Counted from the stretch's first letter, positions 42,879-52,774 are shown. The stretch: 64,000 bases of DNA from UBA2377 sp964525935 (GCA_964525935.1 CAZGJZ010000003.1:248001-312000), one strand, 5' to 3'. Numbers and translations are program-made. The notes: generated by a model not told the origin, from the letters alone.

Positions 42879-43100
42879 TGCCTCTCTGTAAGCGTGACGG
42901 AAGTTATTGTCTACCAACTTGCCGATAGGCCAGCCGGCGTCCGCGTCCGACGGACCACCGCAGGGACCGGTGCGCCGTTTCGATGACACTTGGCGCACAG
43001 CGCGCCGAACGAGTCATCTTTGGTGGTGGCAGCGACGCGCGCTGACGTTCAATCAAGGCCATTGAATTGTAAGGGCGGAACGATACGATGCCTAAACAAG

Positions 43101-44828
43101 ATGTCCGCCAAGAAGAGCAAGCGCGCCAAGGTCAGTAAGAAGGCCGCGCCCGAGAAAAATGCAGCACTCCCTGAGCCCGGTTCCGACGAATACCGGGAGA
43201 TGCAGCGACGTTTTCGCAAGCTGAGAGAATCGATCGAGGCGGGTAAGTTCAATGTCGTTGCCCCGCTAGCCAAGGGCTTCACGGAGAGCTTAGGCAAGGT
43301 GCGGATGCTAGACAACGGGGACGTTGATCTCGGCACCGTTGATGGCCGCATCCGCAGCACCGCAATGATGGTGACGTGGCAGACCGACCGCGCAGAGATC
43401 AAGGAGAAGAATCCTCTGAAGGAAATCCAACGCCTCTACTTCGAGTATATCTACAAGAACTTTGGGGAATATTATGAAGTCGCCGTGCGGCGCGGCCTCA
43501 CTCCGCATGACGCCGGCCGGGCGGCGAGCAGCAACCAAGAGTCGTGCGATCACTTCACGAAGGTCGTGCCGAAGTTCTTGGAGTCGGTCAAAGAGCTATG
43601 GTCTTACGTCAACGACGCCTGCTCCTATCATCTGGAAGACCTGACAGGCCTCAAAGGCGTTTTCGGCGGCGACATCCTGCCGTCCTACACGCACAACATC
43701 GCCTCCAGCAGCGGGCTTTATCTCGACACGATCCTGCTCCCCGATCCGTTCCTCCGCATGGGACCGTTGTTCCCCCGCTGGAACGACCGCGATCGCACTT
43801 ACTATTTCATGAAACACGCCATGAACCTCCTGAACTATCGGGAGCTGGCGCTGGCAGACGTGGATCCTCCCATCGTTGCAGTCATCCCCGACGGCTTGTT
43901 CTATGACCAGCACCAGTCCAAGCTGGTGATGAGCTTGGGCGAAGCCGATGGTGCGGCTCATGCCTCGGTGCTCTTCGGCCGGAAATTCACGCGTTATGAA
44001 GAGGTAGTGGAGTTCACGGAGAAGCTGAAGTCTACGGACGAGCTGGTGGCGGCGATCAAAGCACCGGAACGTCTTCTATTTGATACCGAGTGGACTGGAA
44101 CATTGGCAGAGCAGATCGAGCGGCACCGCAGCGGCCCGATGGCCAAGGTGGGTATGAACGTGCCCGTTGGCCCGATGGTTGCGATGCAATGCGCCAGCCG
44201 CATGGCGCAGGCCAACGATATGCTCTGCCGCTGCCAGCGTTTCCGTGGCGTGCCGCTGGTCGATGCGCCGACCTCATGGCGCTACCTGACATGGAAGCTG
44301 GAATACGACAATCGGAAGGCGCACGGCCTGAACTCCCAGGCGACGCAGGTGGTGGCTGGACTACAGGCGGCGGCGGCCGGTGAGATGCAGTGGCTCGGCA
44401 ATATTCCGCCCGCAGCACTCATCGAGCTGCGGCAGACGGGAGCCATCGATGAGGTCCGAAAAATTCTACGCGATGGGATCGGCGACCTGGCCACCATGGA
44501 TGAAGCAGCGTTCAAGCGTGGCGCTAACGGCGTGATAGCGAATCTCCAGCGTGCTATCGGCTCCCATGAGGAAGCGCTCGCTAAGTTGCGGGCCAAGAAA
44601 TGGAAATTTGCCGGCAAGGACGTTGGTTCATGGGTCGCCATCGGGACGGTGGAAGTCGCGGCGGCCGCGACTGGTGCCCCGCTTTTCGGCCTCGGTGCAT
44701 TTCTCGCCAATCAAGTGCTGGATGTGCCGAAGCTGAAGGAGCTCGTCCCGACGGCGAAGGCCCTCAAGCAAGAGATGGAGTCCTTGAAGCAGTCTCCGGT
44801 TGGCTTGCTTTTCGCGCACAAGCGCTAG
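43101..44828 (+). CDS. Orphan 575-residue protein, unknown function, possibly foreign
   Basis: Start at ATG 43101 (MSAKKSKRAKVSKK), a Lys-rich N-terminus. The body is rich in charged residues with GLYLDTILLPDPFLRMGPLFPRW, RTYYFMKHAMNLLNYRELALADVDPPIVAVIPD and GPMVAMQCASRMAQANDMLCRCQRF. A hydrophobic Ala/Gly stretch (SWVAIGTVEVAAAATGAPLFGLGAFLAN) near the C-terminus could insert into or contact a membrane. No family or catalytic motif is recognised. Its codon choice is clearly less GC-rich than neighbours, and it stands alone with about 220 bp before it. Possible accessory or defence gene, unproven. Confidence 0.75.
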   Translation: MSAKKSKRAKVSKKAAPEKNAALPEPGSDEYREMQRRFRKLRESIEAGKFNVVAPLAKGFTESLGKVRMLDNGDVDLGTVDGRIRSTAMMVTWQTDRAEIKEKNPLKEIQRLYFEYIYKNFGEYYEVAVRRGLTPHDAGRAASSNQESCDHFTKVVPKFLESVKELWSYVNDACSYHLEDLTGLKGVFGGDILPSYTHNIASSSGLYLDTILLPDPFLRMGPLFPRWNDRDRTYYFMKHAMNLLNYRELALADVDPPIVAVIPDGLFYDQHQSKLVMSLGEADGAAHASVLFGRKFTRYEEVVEFTEKLKSTDELVAAIKAPERLLFDTEWTGTLAEQIERHRSGPMAKVGMNVPVGPMVAMQCASRMAQANDMLCRCQRFRGVPLVDAPTSWRYLTWKLEYDNRKAHGLNSQATQVVAGLQAAAAGEMQWLGNIPPAALIELRQTGAIDEVRKILRDGIGDLATMDEAAFKRGANGVIANLQRAIGSHEEALAKLRAKKWKFAGKDVGSWVAIGTVEVAAAATGAPLFGLGAFLANQVLDVPKLKELVPTAKALKQEMESLKQSPVGLLFAHKR

Positions 44829-44902
44829 CCGTGACGTTTTAAGTCGCCGATACCGGACTGCCTGTGGGTGCGTTCAGACGGCGTGAGGCCATTCGCGCTA
44901 CG

Positions 44903-44937
44903 GAAAAAGACAAGGCCGCCCAGTTAAAGGCGGCCTT
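44903..44937 (-). terminator. Intrinsic terminator of rng
   Basis: Arms AAGGCCGCC and GGCGGCCTT with an 8-nt loop, followed on the minus strand by GTCTTTTTCC, about 25 bp after the rng stop codon. Confidence 0.88.
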
Positions 44938-44961
44938 GATAGTGAGAACGAGAACGATTGT

Positions 44962-46713
44962 TTAGCGATACTCTTCGCCGGTGACGGCGTTGATGATTTT
45001 GAAGTTCTCCACGTGGTAGTTCAGGTCGGCGCGGAAGGCCAACTTCACGCCGAAGAGTTTTTCCATGCGGACTAACAGCTCGGCGTCTTCGCTGCGGAGG
45101 CGTTCGAGGATGCTCGGGTGCACCAAGACGCGCAACGAATACTCCTTGCCGTCTTTGCGCAGCTGGAGGCGGCGGACGACGGAGCTGAGTTTGCGCTGGA
45201 GCTCGACGGACATCGTCGTCGCGCTCTTCACGATGCCGCGGCCGCGGCAATACGGGCAATCGGTGTAGAGATTGCTCGAGAGCGACTCCTGCTGGCGCTG
45301 GCGGGTCATCTGGAGGATGCCGAGCGTCGAGATGGGGAGGATGTGGTTCTTGGCCTTATCCTGCGACATCTCCTCGACCATCTTTTCGTAGATGGCGTTG
45401 CGATGGCGGCGCTCCTTCATGTCGATGAAATCGATGATGAGCAGGCCGCCGAGGTTGCGGAGGCGAATCTGGCGGGCGGCTTCGACAGCGGCCTCGAGGT
45501 TGACGGCGTAGATGACGTTCTTCTCGTCGCCGCCACGGGCCTTGTGGGAACCTGTGTTGACGTCGATGGAGATGAGGGCCTCGGTTTCGTCGATGACGAT
45601 TTCGCCGCCGGACGGGAGCGGGACCTTGCGCTGGCCGGTCTGCTCGATCTGGCGCTCGATGTTGAAGCGTTCGAAGATCGGGATGCTGTCGTTGTAGAAG
45701 ACGATCTTGGAGCGGGAGCGCTTGGAGATCTGGCCGACGAGGTCCTGCGTGCGCTCGTGGCTGGGCTTGTCGTCGATGAGGACGCGGTCGACCTCCTCGG
45801 TGAGGAAATCGCGGACGGTGCGCTCGACGAGGTCGGGTTCCTGGTAGAGGCAGGCCGGGGAGCGGTCGTTCTTCATCTTGGCGGTGATCTCCTCCCACTT
45901 CTTGAGCAGGATGTGGAGGTCGCGGACGAAGTAGCGGGTCTTTTTGCCTTCACCGGCGGTGCGGACGATGACGCCCATGCCCTCGGGGATGGTGAGCTCG
46001 TTGAGCATCTGCTTGAGCCGCTTGCGCTCGGCGGGGTCCTCGATCTTGCGGGAGATGCCGCAGCCCTCGCTGAAGGGCATGAGGATGAGGTAGCGGCCGG
46101 GGAGGGAGAGATTGGTCGTGGTGCGCGGACCCTTGGTGCCGATGGGGCCCTTGGTGACCTGGATGACGATCTCGCTGCCGGGCGGGTAAAGGTTGGGGAT
46201 GTCCTTGACGGTGGGCTCGGCGGTGCGGGCCGGGGCGTTTTTCTTTTTGTTCACGCGGACGACTTCGACGGAGGAGTCGGCGGCGGCGGGGAGCATGTCC
46301 CAGTAGTGGAGGAACGCGTTCTTGGCGTAGCCGATGTCGACGAAGGCGGCCTTGAGGCCGGGGTCGAGGTTCTTGATGCGGCCCTTGTAGATGCCGCCGA
46401 CCATGCGGTCGTCGGACTCGCGCTCGATCTCGAACTTTTCGAGGCGGCCGTCGACGAGGAGGGCGACGCGTTTCTCGAGGGGCTCGGAGTTGATGATGAG
46501 CTCGCGGTAGGAGCCCTTCTCCTTCTTGAAGATGGAGAGAATTTTCTGGAGCAACGGGCGCTGCTGGGCGCGTTCCTGGGCGCCGGCCTTTAATTCCGAG
46601 GCGCTGACGGGCTGGAGGGCCGAGGCTGGGGGCGGATTGACGAGTTCCTCGTCATACTTTTGGGCGACATCCTGGGGGATGCCGGGTTGGTTGGGTTGCG
46701 ATTGATCGCTCAT
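44962..46713 (-). CDS. Ribonuclease E/G family protein
   Basis: A 583-residue RNase E/G. The S1 domain (about 85-190), the catalytic ISIDVNTGSHK and LLIIDFIDM aspartates and the zinc-link CPYCRGRG are all present. The long N-terminal Pro/Ala-rich extension (about 1-55) and the absence of a C-terminal scaffold place it near RNase G. It processes rRNA 5' ends and degrades mRNA. rodA is upstream on the same strand with 96 bp between. RNase Y is also in this window, so both systems coexist. Confidence 0.93.
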   Translation of the reverse strand: MSDQSQPNQPGIPQDVAQKYDEELVNPPPASALQPVSASELKAGAQERAQQRPLLQKILSIFKKEKGSYRELIINSEPLEKRVALLVDGRLEKFEIERESDDRMVGGIYKGRIKNLDPGLKAAFVDIGYAKNAFLHYWDMLPAAADSSVEVVRVNKKKNAPARTAEPTVKDIPNLYPPGSEIVIQVTKGPIGTKGPRTTTNLSLPGRYLILMPFSEGCGISRKIEDPAERKRLKQMLNELTIPEGMGVIVRTAGEGKKTRYFVRDLHILLKKWEEITAKMKNDRSPACLYQEPDLVERTVRDFLTEEVDRVLIDDKPSHERTQDLVGQISKRSRSKIVFYNDSIPIFERFNIERQIEQTGQRKVPLPSGGEIVIDETEALISIDVNTGSHKARGGDEKNVIYAVNLEAAVEAARQIRLRNLGGLLIIDFIDMKERRHRNAIYEKMVEEMSQDKAKNHILPISTLGILQMTRQRQQESLSSNLYTDCPYCRGRGIVKSATTMSVELQRKLSSVVRRLQLRKDGKEYSLRVLVHPSILERLRSEDAELLVRMEKLFGVKLAFRADLNYHVENFKIINAVTGEEYR

Positions 46714-46809
46714 GGTGCGGGTGGCGGTTTGGGTTCACGGAGCCCCAAGGTGCGGCGGTCGCGGCGCAGGAAATTCCGGCAGAGCGGTCGTTGGCGCGAA
46801 GAAGCGATT

Positions 46810-48045
46810 TCATGCGAAATCCTTCCTGAAGCGCCAGACGCTCTGGACCAGTCCTTGCAGCAAGCAGCAACTGAGCACGAAGGAGCCACCGTAGCTGATA
46901 AAGGGAAGTGGTATGCCCGTGATGGGCACGAGCCCGATGGTCATGGCGATGTTCACAAACACATGCACGGCGAACAGCACGGTGACGCCGATGGCGATCA
47001 CGGTGCCGAGGCGGTCCCTTGCGAGACCGGCGATGCGGATGCCGTTGAACATCACTATCCCAAACAGGCCCAGGACCGTTAAGCTTCCCAGAAATCCTTT
47101 TTCCTCGGCGATGACCGAGAAGATAAAATCGTTGTGCGCGACCGAGCGTGGCAGGTAGCCGAGCTGGGCCTGCGTGCCCTCGGTCCAGCCCTTGCCCATG
47201 AGGCCGCCGCTGCCGACGGAGATGAGGGACTGCGAGAGGTTGTAGGCGACGCCGACGCCCTTGGGGTCGACCTTTTCGGGCGCTACGAAAGAGATGATGC
47301 GGTTGCGCTGGTAGTCGTGCAACGGGACGAGGCTGTGCGGCTCGTATTTGCCGCGGTCGGCGAGGTAGGAGTAGTTATGCGACTCCATGAAGTCCATGTA
47401 GCGCCAAGTATCGAAGGCTACGACACTTACAAGCAGTAGGAACGCGCCGAGCGCACCGGCGAAGAACCGGGCGGACAACTTGGACACGTAGAGCATGGAA
47501 AACACCATCGGGGGCAACACGATCGCCGACTTCAAGTCGGGCTGAAGCAGGATAAGCACCAACGGCAGACCCACCGCAAGGGCCAATTTGCCGAGGACCC
47601 CGAGCGACTGGCTGACCGTCCCGACTTTGGAGCGGACGAGCAGGCTGGCGGTCATCAAAAGCACGGCAACTTTCGCTGTTTCAGAGGGTTGGAAAGCAAA
47701 GAACCCGAAGTCCAGCCAGCGCGTGGCGCCGTAACGCTCGCTGCCGATGCCGGGCAGGAGCACGAGGAGCAGCGGGATGATCGCGGCGACGTAAAACCAG
47801 TGGATTACACCCATCCAGAAGCGGTAATCGACCAGTGAAACGGCCAGATACAGGGCAAACCCGCCGATGAGCCAGACGAGCTGGATGATCCAGTTGTTGC
47901 CCTGCACGGAAAGCTGCGCGCTGTAGATAAAGAAGACGCCGAAGGCCGACAACCCGAGCAGGGCAATGGGGGTGAACAGGTCCCAACGGCCGCGCGTCGT
48001 CGTTTTAAAGACGCTGAGATAGTCGATGGGCGAGGCGAGTTTCAC
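46810..48045 (-). CDS. rodA: Rod shape-determining protein RodA (SEDS family)
   Basis: A 411-residue SEDS peptidoglycan glycosyltransferase with ten predicted membrane helices. Conserved elements include WLDFGFFAFQPSETAKVAVLL, the catalytic-region QPDLKSAIVLPPM and ITGIPLPFISYGGSFVL, plus an extended loop NRIISFVAPEKVDPKGVGVAYNLSQSLISVGSGGLMGKG. It polymerises lipid II in elongation together with a class B PBP. The start is a GTG. No mreBCD or PBP2 gene is next to it here; rng follows. Confidence 0.94.
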   Translation of the reverse strand: MKLASPIDYLSVFKTTTRGRWDLFTPIALLGLSAFGVFFIYSAQLSVQGNNWIIQLVWLIGGFALYLAVSLVDYRFWMGVIHWFYVAAIIPLLLVLLPGIGSERYGATRWLDFGFFAFQPSETAKVAVLLMTASLLVRSKVGTVSQSLGVLGKLALAVGLPLVLILLQPDLKSAIVLPPMVFSMLYVSKLSARFFAGALGAFLLLVSVVAFDTWRYMDFMESHNYSYLADRGKYEPHSLVPLHDYQRNRIISFVAPEKVDPKGVGVAYNLSQSLISVGSGGLMGKGWTEGTQAQLGYLPRSVAHNDFIFSVIAEEKGFLGSLTVLGLFGIVMFNGIRIAGLARDRLGTVIAIGVTVLFAVHVFVNIAMTIGLVPITGIPLPFISYGGSFVLSCCLLQGLVQSVWRFRKDFA

Positions 48046-48085
48046 GAAGGGGTTACGGCTGGGTCACAGCAGAAACGGTTTCGGG

Positions 48086-49579
48086 TCAGCTTCGCAAGGA
48101 CGCAGCCGCGGCGGGCGAAGATTCTCCGTCATCGCCGGCGTCGGTGGCGCGATCGCCGGCATCGGGGGTGATGGCCGGAGCGGTGCCAATGAGGCCGAGG
48201 CCGGTCCAAAACACGACCGCGCCCATCGGACCCTCCAGCACGACGCCAAAGGTGGCGCTGATCAAAGTCACCCAGAGAAAGCACCAGAGCCCGACGTCGA
48301 GCGGGTCGGTGGCGTGATCGCGCAGTGCGCGCCAGCAACGCACGAACAGCACGGCGCAGAAGGCCGTCCAGATCGCGAAACCGATGAGCCCCATGCGACC
48401 GAGCGCGGTGACGGCGATGCAGTGCGGGCTGCGCGTCACAAAGTCGTCGCCGAGGTCCTGATCGTATTCCGCCAGAAACCCGGCGGCGAGATCGTGGCCG
48501 AATCCGAGGCCGAAGACGGGGTTTTCGTGCCAGACCTCCGTTGCCACCGACTGCCACCACACGAGACGAAAACGGTTGTTGTCGAGTTTGTAGGACTTGG
48601 GCGCAAAATCGGAGCCCGGGCGGGCGATGCTGACGAGCGAGCCGGCCTGCGCGCCGAGCTCGGCGAGCTTGCCGCCGGCCCACGAATGATTGGCGAACAC
48701 CGCGGCGGCGATCAGGCCGAGCAGTCCGACGGCGGCGAGCGTGCCCTGCACAAGCGGGAAGGCCCAGCGCCGTGCGGCGGCGAGCAGCAGCAGCGCGGTC
48801 GCGCCGCCGACCATGACGGCGCGCACATCGCCGACCAGCGCATAGAAGAACATCGCCGAGGCGAGGGGCCACGCCCAGTAGCGGCGCGGGCCGTCGGCCC
48901 ATTGGAAAATCAGGATGCTGCCGGCGGCGAGGAAACCGAGCGCGAGATCGGCTTTGTAGAGAATGAGGGACGTGGCGCCGACGCGGAGCCAGGTGGTGAA
49001 CAGCTGCGGAAACGCCTCGCTGAGCGGAAAGGTGATGGCGAGCACGATGCAGCCCGCGAGCACGCAGCCGATCAGGTAGCGGCGCGCGACGGAGTCCTGC
49101 GCCATATGCCGCGCGATGAAAAAAAGCAGGGCGTAGTAAACGACGGCGAAATCGCGCACTGCGAGCAAGCCGTGGCGCGGGAGGTCGAAGCTGAAGCGCG
49201 CGCCGCCGACCACGAGCCACGCGAGGATGAGCCAGTGCAACCGGTCGCGCTCCACCGGCAGGCGCCGGGCAAACGCGCAGCGCACGAGCCGCCAGCCGAG
49301 CGCCACCATCAATGCCGCCTCGGCCGGCAGCAGCGGGATGCCGGGGATGGGCATGAACTGGGCGAAACCGCGGTTGCCCACAATGTAGCCGAAAATGACC
49401 AGCCCGAGCAGAATGACGTCGCCCTCGATTCTCAGGAGGTGAACCAGCACGCCGGCGATCGCGGCCATGCCGGCCAGGGCCGGCCAGAAATAGTTGCCCG
49501 ACGCCATCTCCGAGGCCAGCCACACGGCGACAATCGACGCGGCGATGGAAACGAGGATGAGGCGGGTGCGCGGGTTCAT
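48086..49579 (-). CDS. O-antigen ligase/polymerase-like membrane protein (Wzy_C)
   Basis: A 497-residue protein with about 11 membrane helices. The O-antigen-ligase motif region is VWHENPVFGLGFGHDLAAGF with the following periplasmic SPHCIAVTALGRMGL. Its ATG overlaps the stop of the GT9 gene (ATGA), so it is co-translated with it. It probably polymerises or transfers exopolysaccharide repeats across the membrane. Confidence 0.85.
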   Translation of the reverse strand: MNPRTRLILVSIAASIVAVWLASEMASGNYFWPALAGMAAIAGVLVHLLRIEGDVILLGLVIFGYIVGNRGFAQFMPIPGIPLLPAEAALMVALGWRLVRCAFARRLPVERDRLHWLILAWLVVGGARFSFDLPRHGLLAVRDFAVVYYALLFFIARHMAQDSVARRYLIGCVLAGCIVLAITFPLSEAFPQLFTTWLRVGATSLILYKADLALGFLAAGSILIFQWADGPRRYWAWPLASAMFFYALVGDVRAVMVGGATALLLLAAARRWAFPLVQGTLAAVGLLGLIAAAVFANHSWAGGKLAELGAQAGSLVSIARPGSDFAPKSYKLDNNRFRLVWWQSVATEVWHENPVFGLGFGHDLAAGFLAEYDQDLGDDFVTRSPHCIAVTALGRMGLIGFAIWTAFCAVLFVRCWRALRDHATDPLDVGLWCFLWVTLISATFGVVLEGPMGAVVFWTGLGLIGTAPAITPDAGDRATDAGDDGESSPAAAASLRS

Positions 49580-50616
49580 GCGGACGGGGTGTTCGCCGCA
49601 TGGGCGCGCAACGAACGCAGGCACGCCTCGGTCACGGCCTCGACGGTCCAGTGATGCAGGCACGCGAGCGGCACGGCGAGGTTGGCGCAGTGCTCGGTGC
49701 CGGAGCCGGATTCTTCGCAAGCAATGCACGGCAGCGCGGTGTGACGCAAAACGGTGCAGCGCTCGCGGTGCCAGTAGGGATCCCAGTCGTAGCTGCTCGC
49801 GCCGCTGATGACGACGAGCGGCGTGCCGAGGGCGTTGGCAAGATGCATGGGCCCGGAGTTGTTGCAGAGAAACAGCGAGGCGCGGGCGAGCAGTTGCGCC
49901 AGCGCGGGCAGCGTGTCGCAGGTCGCGCGCGTGAACTCGGCGGGAAACTCGGCGAGCGGCGTGTCGGGGCGGTCGACCCACACGATGCGGTGACCGGCCG
50001 CGGCGAGGCGGCGGCCGACGGCGGCCATGTGGTCGATGCCCCAGCGACGGAGCGCGGCGCGGGCGCCGGCGTGGATCACGACGAGGCCGGGCTCACGCGC
50101 GGCGCTGCCGGTGAGGTGGCGGAGATCAGGTGCCGGCGGGGTGGCGGGCCAGTCGGTGGCGCCGGCAAACCGCGCGAGCGTGCCGGCCATCGCCCAGTTC
50201 CAGTCGGCGATTTTGCGGGAGGCGGTGCGGTCGACGACGTCGGTGATCGGGCGGCGAAAATGGTTGAAGGGCATGATCGCGCCGATGCGGCGGGGCGCAC
50301 CCGAAAACCATGCGAGCACATGCGCGGCGTTGCCCTGATCGTAACTGAGCAGGCACGCGTCGGGTCGCTCGCGGCGGAGCTGCCGCCACCAGCGCATGAA
50401 TTGCCATGGGCGGCGCCAGCTGTGGTTGAACTTCACGCGATCAGGCGCGGTCCAGATCCGCTCGGGCGGCAGCTCGCCGGCGTAGAGCGCGCGCTCGGGC
50501 TCGGCGGTGACCACGGTGAGGCGCCAGTCTGGAAAACGTCGGCGCAGCGCCTGCACGACGGGCAGGAAGACGACGTTGTCGCCGAGGTGGTTGACTTTGA
50601 AAAGGACGACACGCAT
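49576..50616 (-). CDS. Glycosyltransferase family 9 (heptosyltransferase-like)
   Basis: A 346-residue GT-B enzyme. The N-terminal MRVVLFKVNHLGDNVVFLPVVQALRRRFP and the C-terminal ASLFLCNNSGPMHLANALGTPLVVISGASS are hallmark GT9 motifs. Cys clusters (CIACEESGSGTEHCANLAVPLACLHH) near the end recur in this family. It adds a sugar, classically ADP-heptose, to a lipid-linked acceptor. The upstream neighbour is the TylF-like methyltransferase, separated by a repeat. Confidence 0.9.
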   Translation of the reverse strand: MRVVLFKVNHLGDNVVFLPVVQALRRRFPDWRLTVVTAEPERALYAGELPPERIWTAPDRVKFNHSWRRPWQFMRWWRQLRRERPDACLLSYDQGNAAHVLAWFSGAPRRIGAIMPFNHFRRPITDVVDRTASRKIADWNWAMAGTLARFAGATDWPATPPAPDLRHLTGSAAREPGLVVIHAGARAALRRWGIDHMAAVGRRLAAAGHRIVWVDRPDTPLAEFPAEFTRATCDTLPALAQLLARASLFLCNNSGPMHLANALGTPLVVISGASSYDWDPYWHRERCTVLRHTALPCIACEESGSGTEHCANLAVPLACLHHWTVEAVTEACLRSLRAHAANTPSA

Positions 50617-50635
50617 GGGCGGTCAGGAGGGCGGA

Positions 50636-50742
50636 GAGTGTTGAGCGTTGAGAGCTGGGAGTTGAGCGCAAAGACCAGTGGTCCGGCGTTTCCACGCGGT
50701 TTTTTGGACTCTCAACTTTGGGCTCTCAGCTCTCAACTTCAT
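50636..50742. repeat. Period-7 hairpin repeat between GT9 and methyltransferase genes
   Basis: The left arm tandemly repeats TTGAGCG/TTGAGAG/CTGGGAG/TTGAGCG (period 7, from about 50641). The right arm (about 50708-50742) has the complementary ACTCTCAACTTT and CTCAGCTCTCAACTT. The same GTTGAGA word occurs inside the GT9 gene at 54364. Confidence 0.75.
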
Positions 50743-50744
50743 CG

Positions 50745-51440
50745 TCAGCGTTTCACGATCAGGGCCTGCGTGTGCCAGAGCTCGATGAGCGTCTCGGGTT
50801 TGTCGCGCATGAATTCGTCCACGGCGGCCCGCGTGCCGGGCACGGTGGTTTCGTTGTAATCGTGGAGGATGATCATGCCGCCGGGCAGCAGGCGCGGGTA
50901 GAAAAACTCCAGCGCGGCGAGGTTGGAGCTGCGGATGTCCACATCGATGTGGACGAGTTTGTAGCGCAGCGCCGCCGGCTCGCCCTGCGCGGTGGCGGGA
51001 AAAAGGCCGGCGTGAAAATGCACGTTGGACCACGGGCGGAGCTTGGCCTGCACGGTGGCGAGGGTGGTGTCGCCGAGCTGTCCCGCCTGGAAGCGGCCGT
51101 CGTGTTGGGCCTCGGTGGCGGGCATGCCGGCAAACGTGTCGAAGAGATGCAGCGGGGTGGTGTCACCCTTGACGGCGGCGAGCAGGATCGCGCTGCCGCC
51201 GCGATAAACGCCGACTTCGGCGAGCGCACCGGGGCGGCCCTGCAGCCGGCGGGTGAGCGACCAGAGGTTGTAGCGCTCGGGCAGCGTCATCAGGCAATCG
51301 CCGGAGCGGAGCAGTTGCGCGTGGAGCGCGAGAAAGTCCGGATGCTCGCGGAGGCGCAGCGAATGCATGCGTTTCAACCGCAGATAAACGCGCGGGTGCT
51401 TTTCAATCAACCAGACCAGGATTTGATCGCGCAGCTTCAT
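50745..51440 (-). CDS. TylF-like class I methyltransferase
   Basis: A 231-residue methyltransferase of the macrocin-O-methyltransferase (TylF) type. Its SAM motif is LAEVGVYRGGSAILLAAVKG (about 95-114), and VHIDVDIRSSN with HDYN gives the metal/active-site acids. The start ATG overlaps the stop of the flippase gene (ATGA). It may methylate a polysaccharide sugar. Confidence 0.87.
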   Translation of the reverse strand: MKLRDQILVWLIEKHPRVYLRLKRMHSLRLREHPDFLALHAQLLRSGDCLMTLPERYNLWSLTRRLQGRPGALAEVGVYRGGSAILLAAVKGDTTPLHLFDTFAGMPATEAQHDGRFQAGQLGDTTLATVQAKLRPWSNVHFHAGLFPATAQGEPAALRYKLVHIDVDIRSSNLAALEFFYPRLLPGGMIILHDYNETTVPGTRAAVDEFMRDKPETLIELWHTQALIVKR

Positions 51441-52774
51441 GGCGTGGCGGAGGTAACGGGCAACGGCCGGTGGCTCGCAATCACCATTCCCGGCAGCCCG
51501 AGCACGCCGTAGCCCAGCGAGCCGAGGGCGAGCGCCCAGCCCGCGCCGCCGTAATAACTGCCGAGGAGCAATCCGCCGGTGGCGCCGGCAAATCCCAGCA
51601 CCGAATGCACGGCGAGCGTGGGCAACCGGTCGATGCCGACGAGGTAGTAAAGGTAGTGCCGCCCGAACATCAGCAGCGTGAACCACAGGCCCGTCAGCCA
51701 TGTGAGCGAGGCGGAAGGTAATTCCACCGCGGGGCCGACCCACCAGGTGATGAGTGGTTCGGCCTGCCAGCAGACGAGCACGGTGCCGGCGGTGAGCGCG
51801 CAGGTGGCGAGCAGCGACTGGCGCACGGCGCGCGCGAGCCACGGACGGTCTTGGCGCGTCCAGGCCTCGGCATAGGCGGGCCAGAGCGGGGTGAGCAGAA
51901 TCACCTGGCCTTGGTTGAGCGGACTCAGCAGGCGTTGCAGAAGATTGAAGGCGGTCACCGCGCCGGCGCCCGCGCCGAGCGAGATCGCGAAAGGCGGCAG
52001 CCAGCCGAGGGTGGCGAGGCCGAGTTGCGGGAAGGAAAAAAGAAAACTGGCGCGCAGCATCTCGCGCTGTTCCGCGCGCGGCAGAAAGCCCGGGCCGCGT
52101 CCGCGCCAGCCGAGCCGGTGGCGCAACTGGAACCACAGGCCCACATTCTGGGTGGCTGGCAGCAGCGCGGCGACGGCGATAAACGCGAGGTAGCTCCAGC
52201 CGGCGCGCGCGGCGAGCCACACGGCGAGGAGCGTGGCGCCGTTGCTGGCGGCGTTCCACATGGCCTGCAGCCAGCCGAGTTGGAGCGCGGCGGAGAGGCG
52301 CACCACGGCATTGCCCGGCAGGCCGAGCACAAAGGCGGCGACGATCAAGGCGAGCGCGGCCGGCGTCTCGCTGCGGAGCTGGGGATCGGCGATTTTAAAC
52401 CACGCACCCCAGTCGCCCCACAACGCGAGCGGCAGGCCGACGACGAGGCACGCGAGCCCGAGGACGCCGAGCGCGGCGACGCCGCTGGCAAATATCCGGC
52501 GCAGCAGCGGCAGGTCGTCGCGGCCGAAGGCGCGAGCCATCAGCTGTTGCATGCCGACGCCGAGGCCGAAATCGACGAAGTTGAGCAGGCCGTAAACGCT
52601 CATCAGCGCGATCCAAAGACCGTAGCCCTCGGCGCCGAGGTAGTGCAGCGCGATGGGCACCTGCGCGAGTGTGCAGAGGACGGAAAACACCTTTGCCGCC
52701 ACCGATGCGGCGACCGTGAGCCGGAGGGCGCGGTCACGGCGGACGGAGTGGTGGGAAGGGTCGGCGATGGGCAA
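51437..52774 (-). CDS. Polysaccharide flippase (MATE/Wzx-like)
   Basis: About 445 residues with 12-14 hydrophobic helices. The N-terminal LTVAASVAAKVFSVLCTLAQVPIALHYLGAEGYGLWIALMSVYGLLNFVDFGLGVGMQQ is the typical MVF/MATE start. No ATG is in place; I used a TTG at 52774, so the start is uncertain. Its 3' end overlaps the methyltransferase start. It would flip lipid-linked glycan units to the periplasm. Confidence 0.85.
   Translation of the reverse strand: MPIADPSHHSVRRDRALRLTVAASVAAKVFSVLCTLAQVPIALHYLGAEGYGLWIALMSVYGLLNFVDFGLGVGMQQLMARAFGRDDLPLLRRIFASGVAALGVLGLACLVVGLPLALWGDWGAWFKIADPQLRSETPAALALIVAAFVLGLPGNAVVRLSAALQLGWLQAMWNAASNGATLLAVWLAARAGWSYLAFIAVAALLPATQNVGLWFQLRHRLGWRGRGPGFLPRAEQREMLRASFLFSFPQLGLATLGWLPPFAISLGAGAGAVTAFNLLQRLLSPLNQGQVILLTPLWPAYAEAWTRQDRPWLARAVRQSLLATCALTAGTVLVCWQAEPLITWWVGPAVELPSASLTWLTGLWFTLLMFGRHYLYYLVGIDRLPTLAVHSVLGFAGATGGLLLGSYYGGAGWALALGSLGYGVLGLPGMVIASHRPLPVTSATP

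Noticed and set aside
42879..43100. Integron attC site or integrase boundary before the 575-residue gene
   Set aside because: A GCCTAAAC-like string occurs near the start, but no matching GTTRRRY partner, cruciform or integrase could be found.
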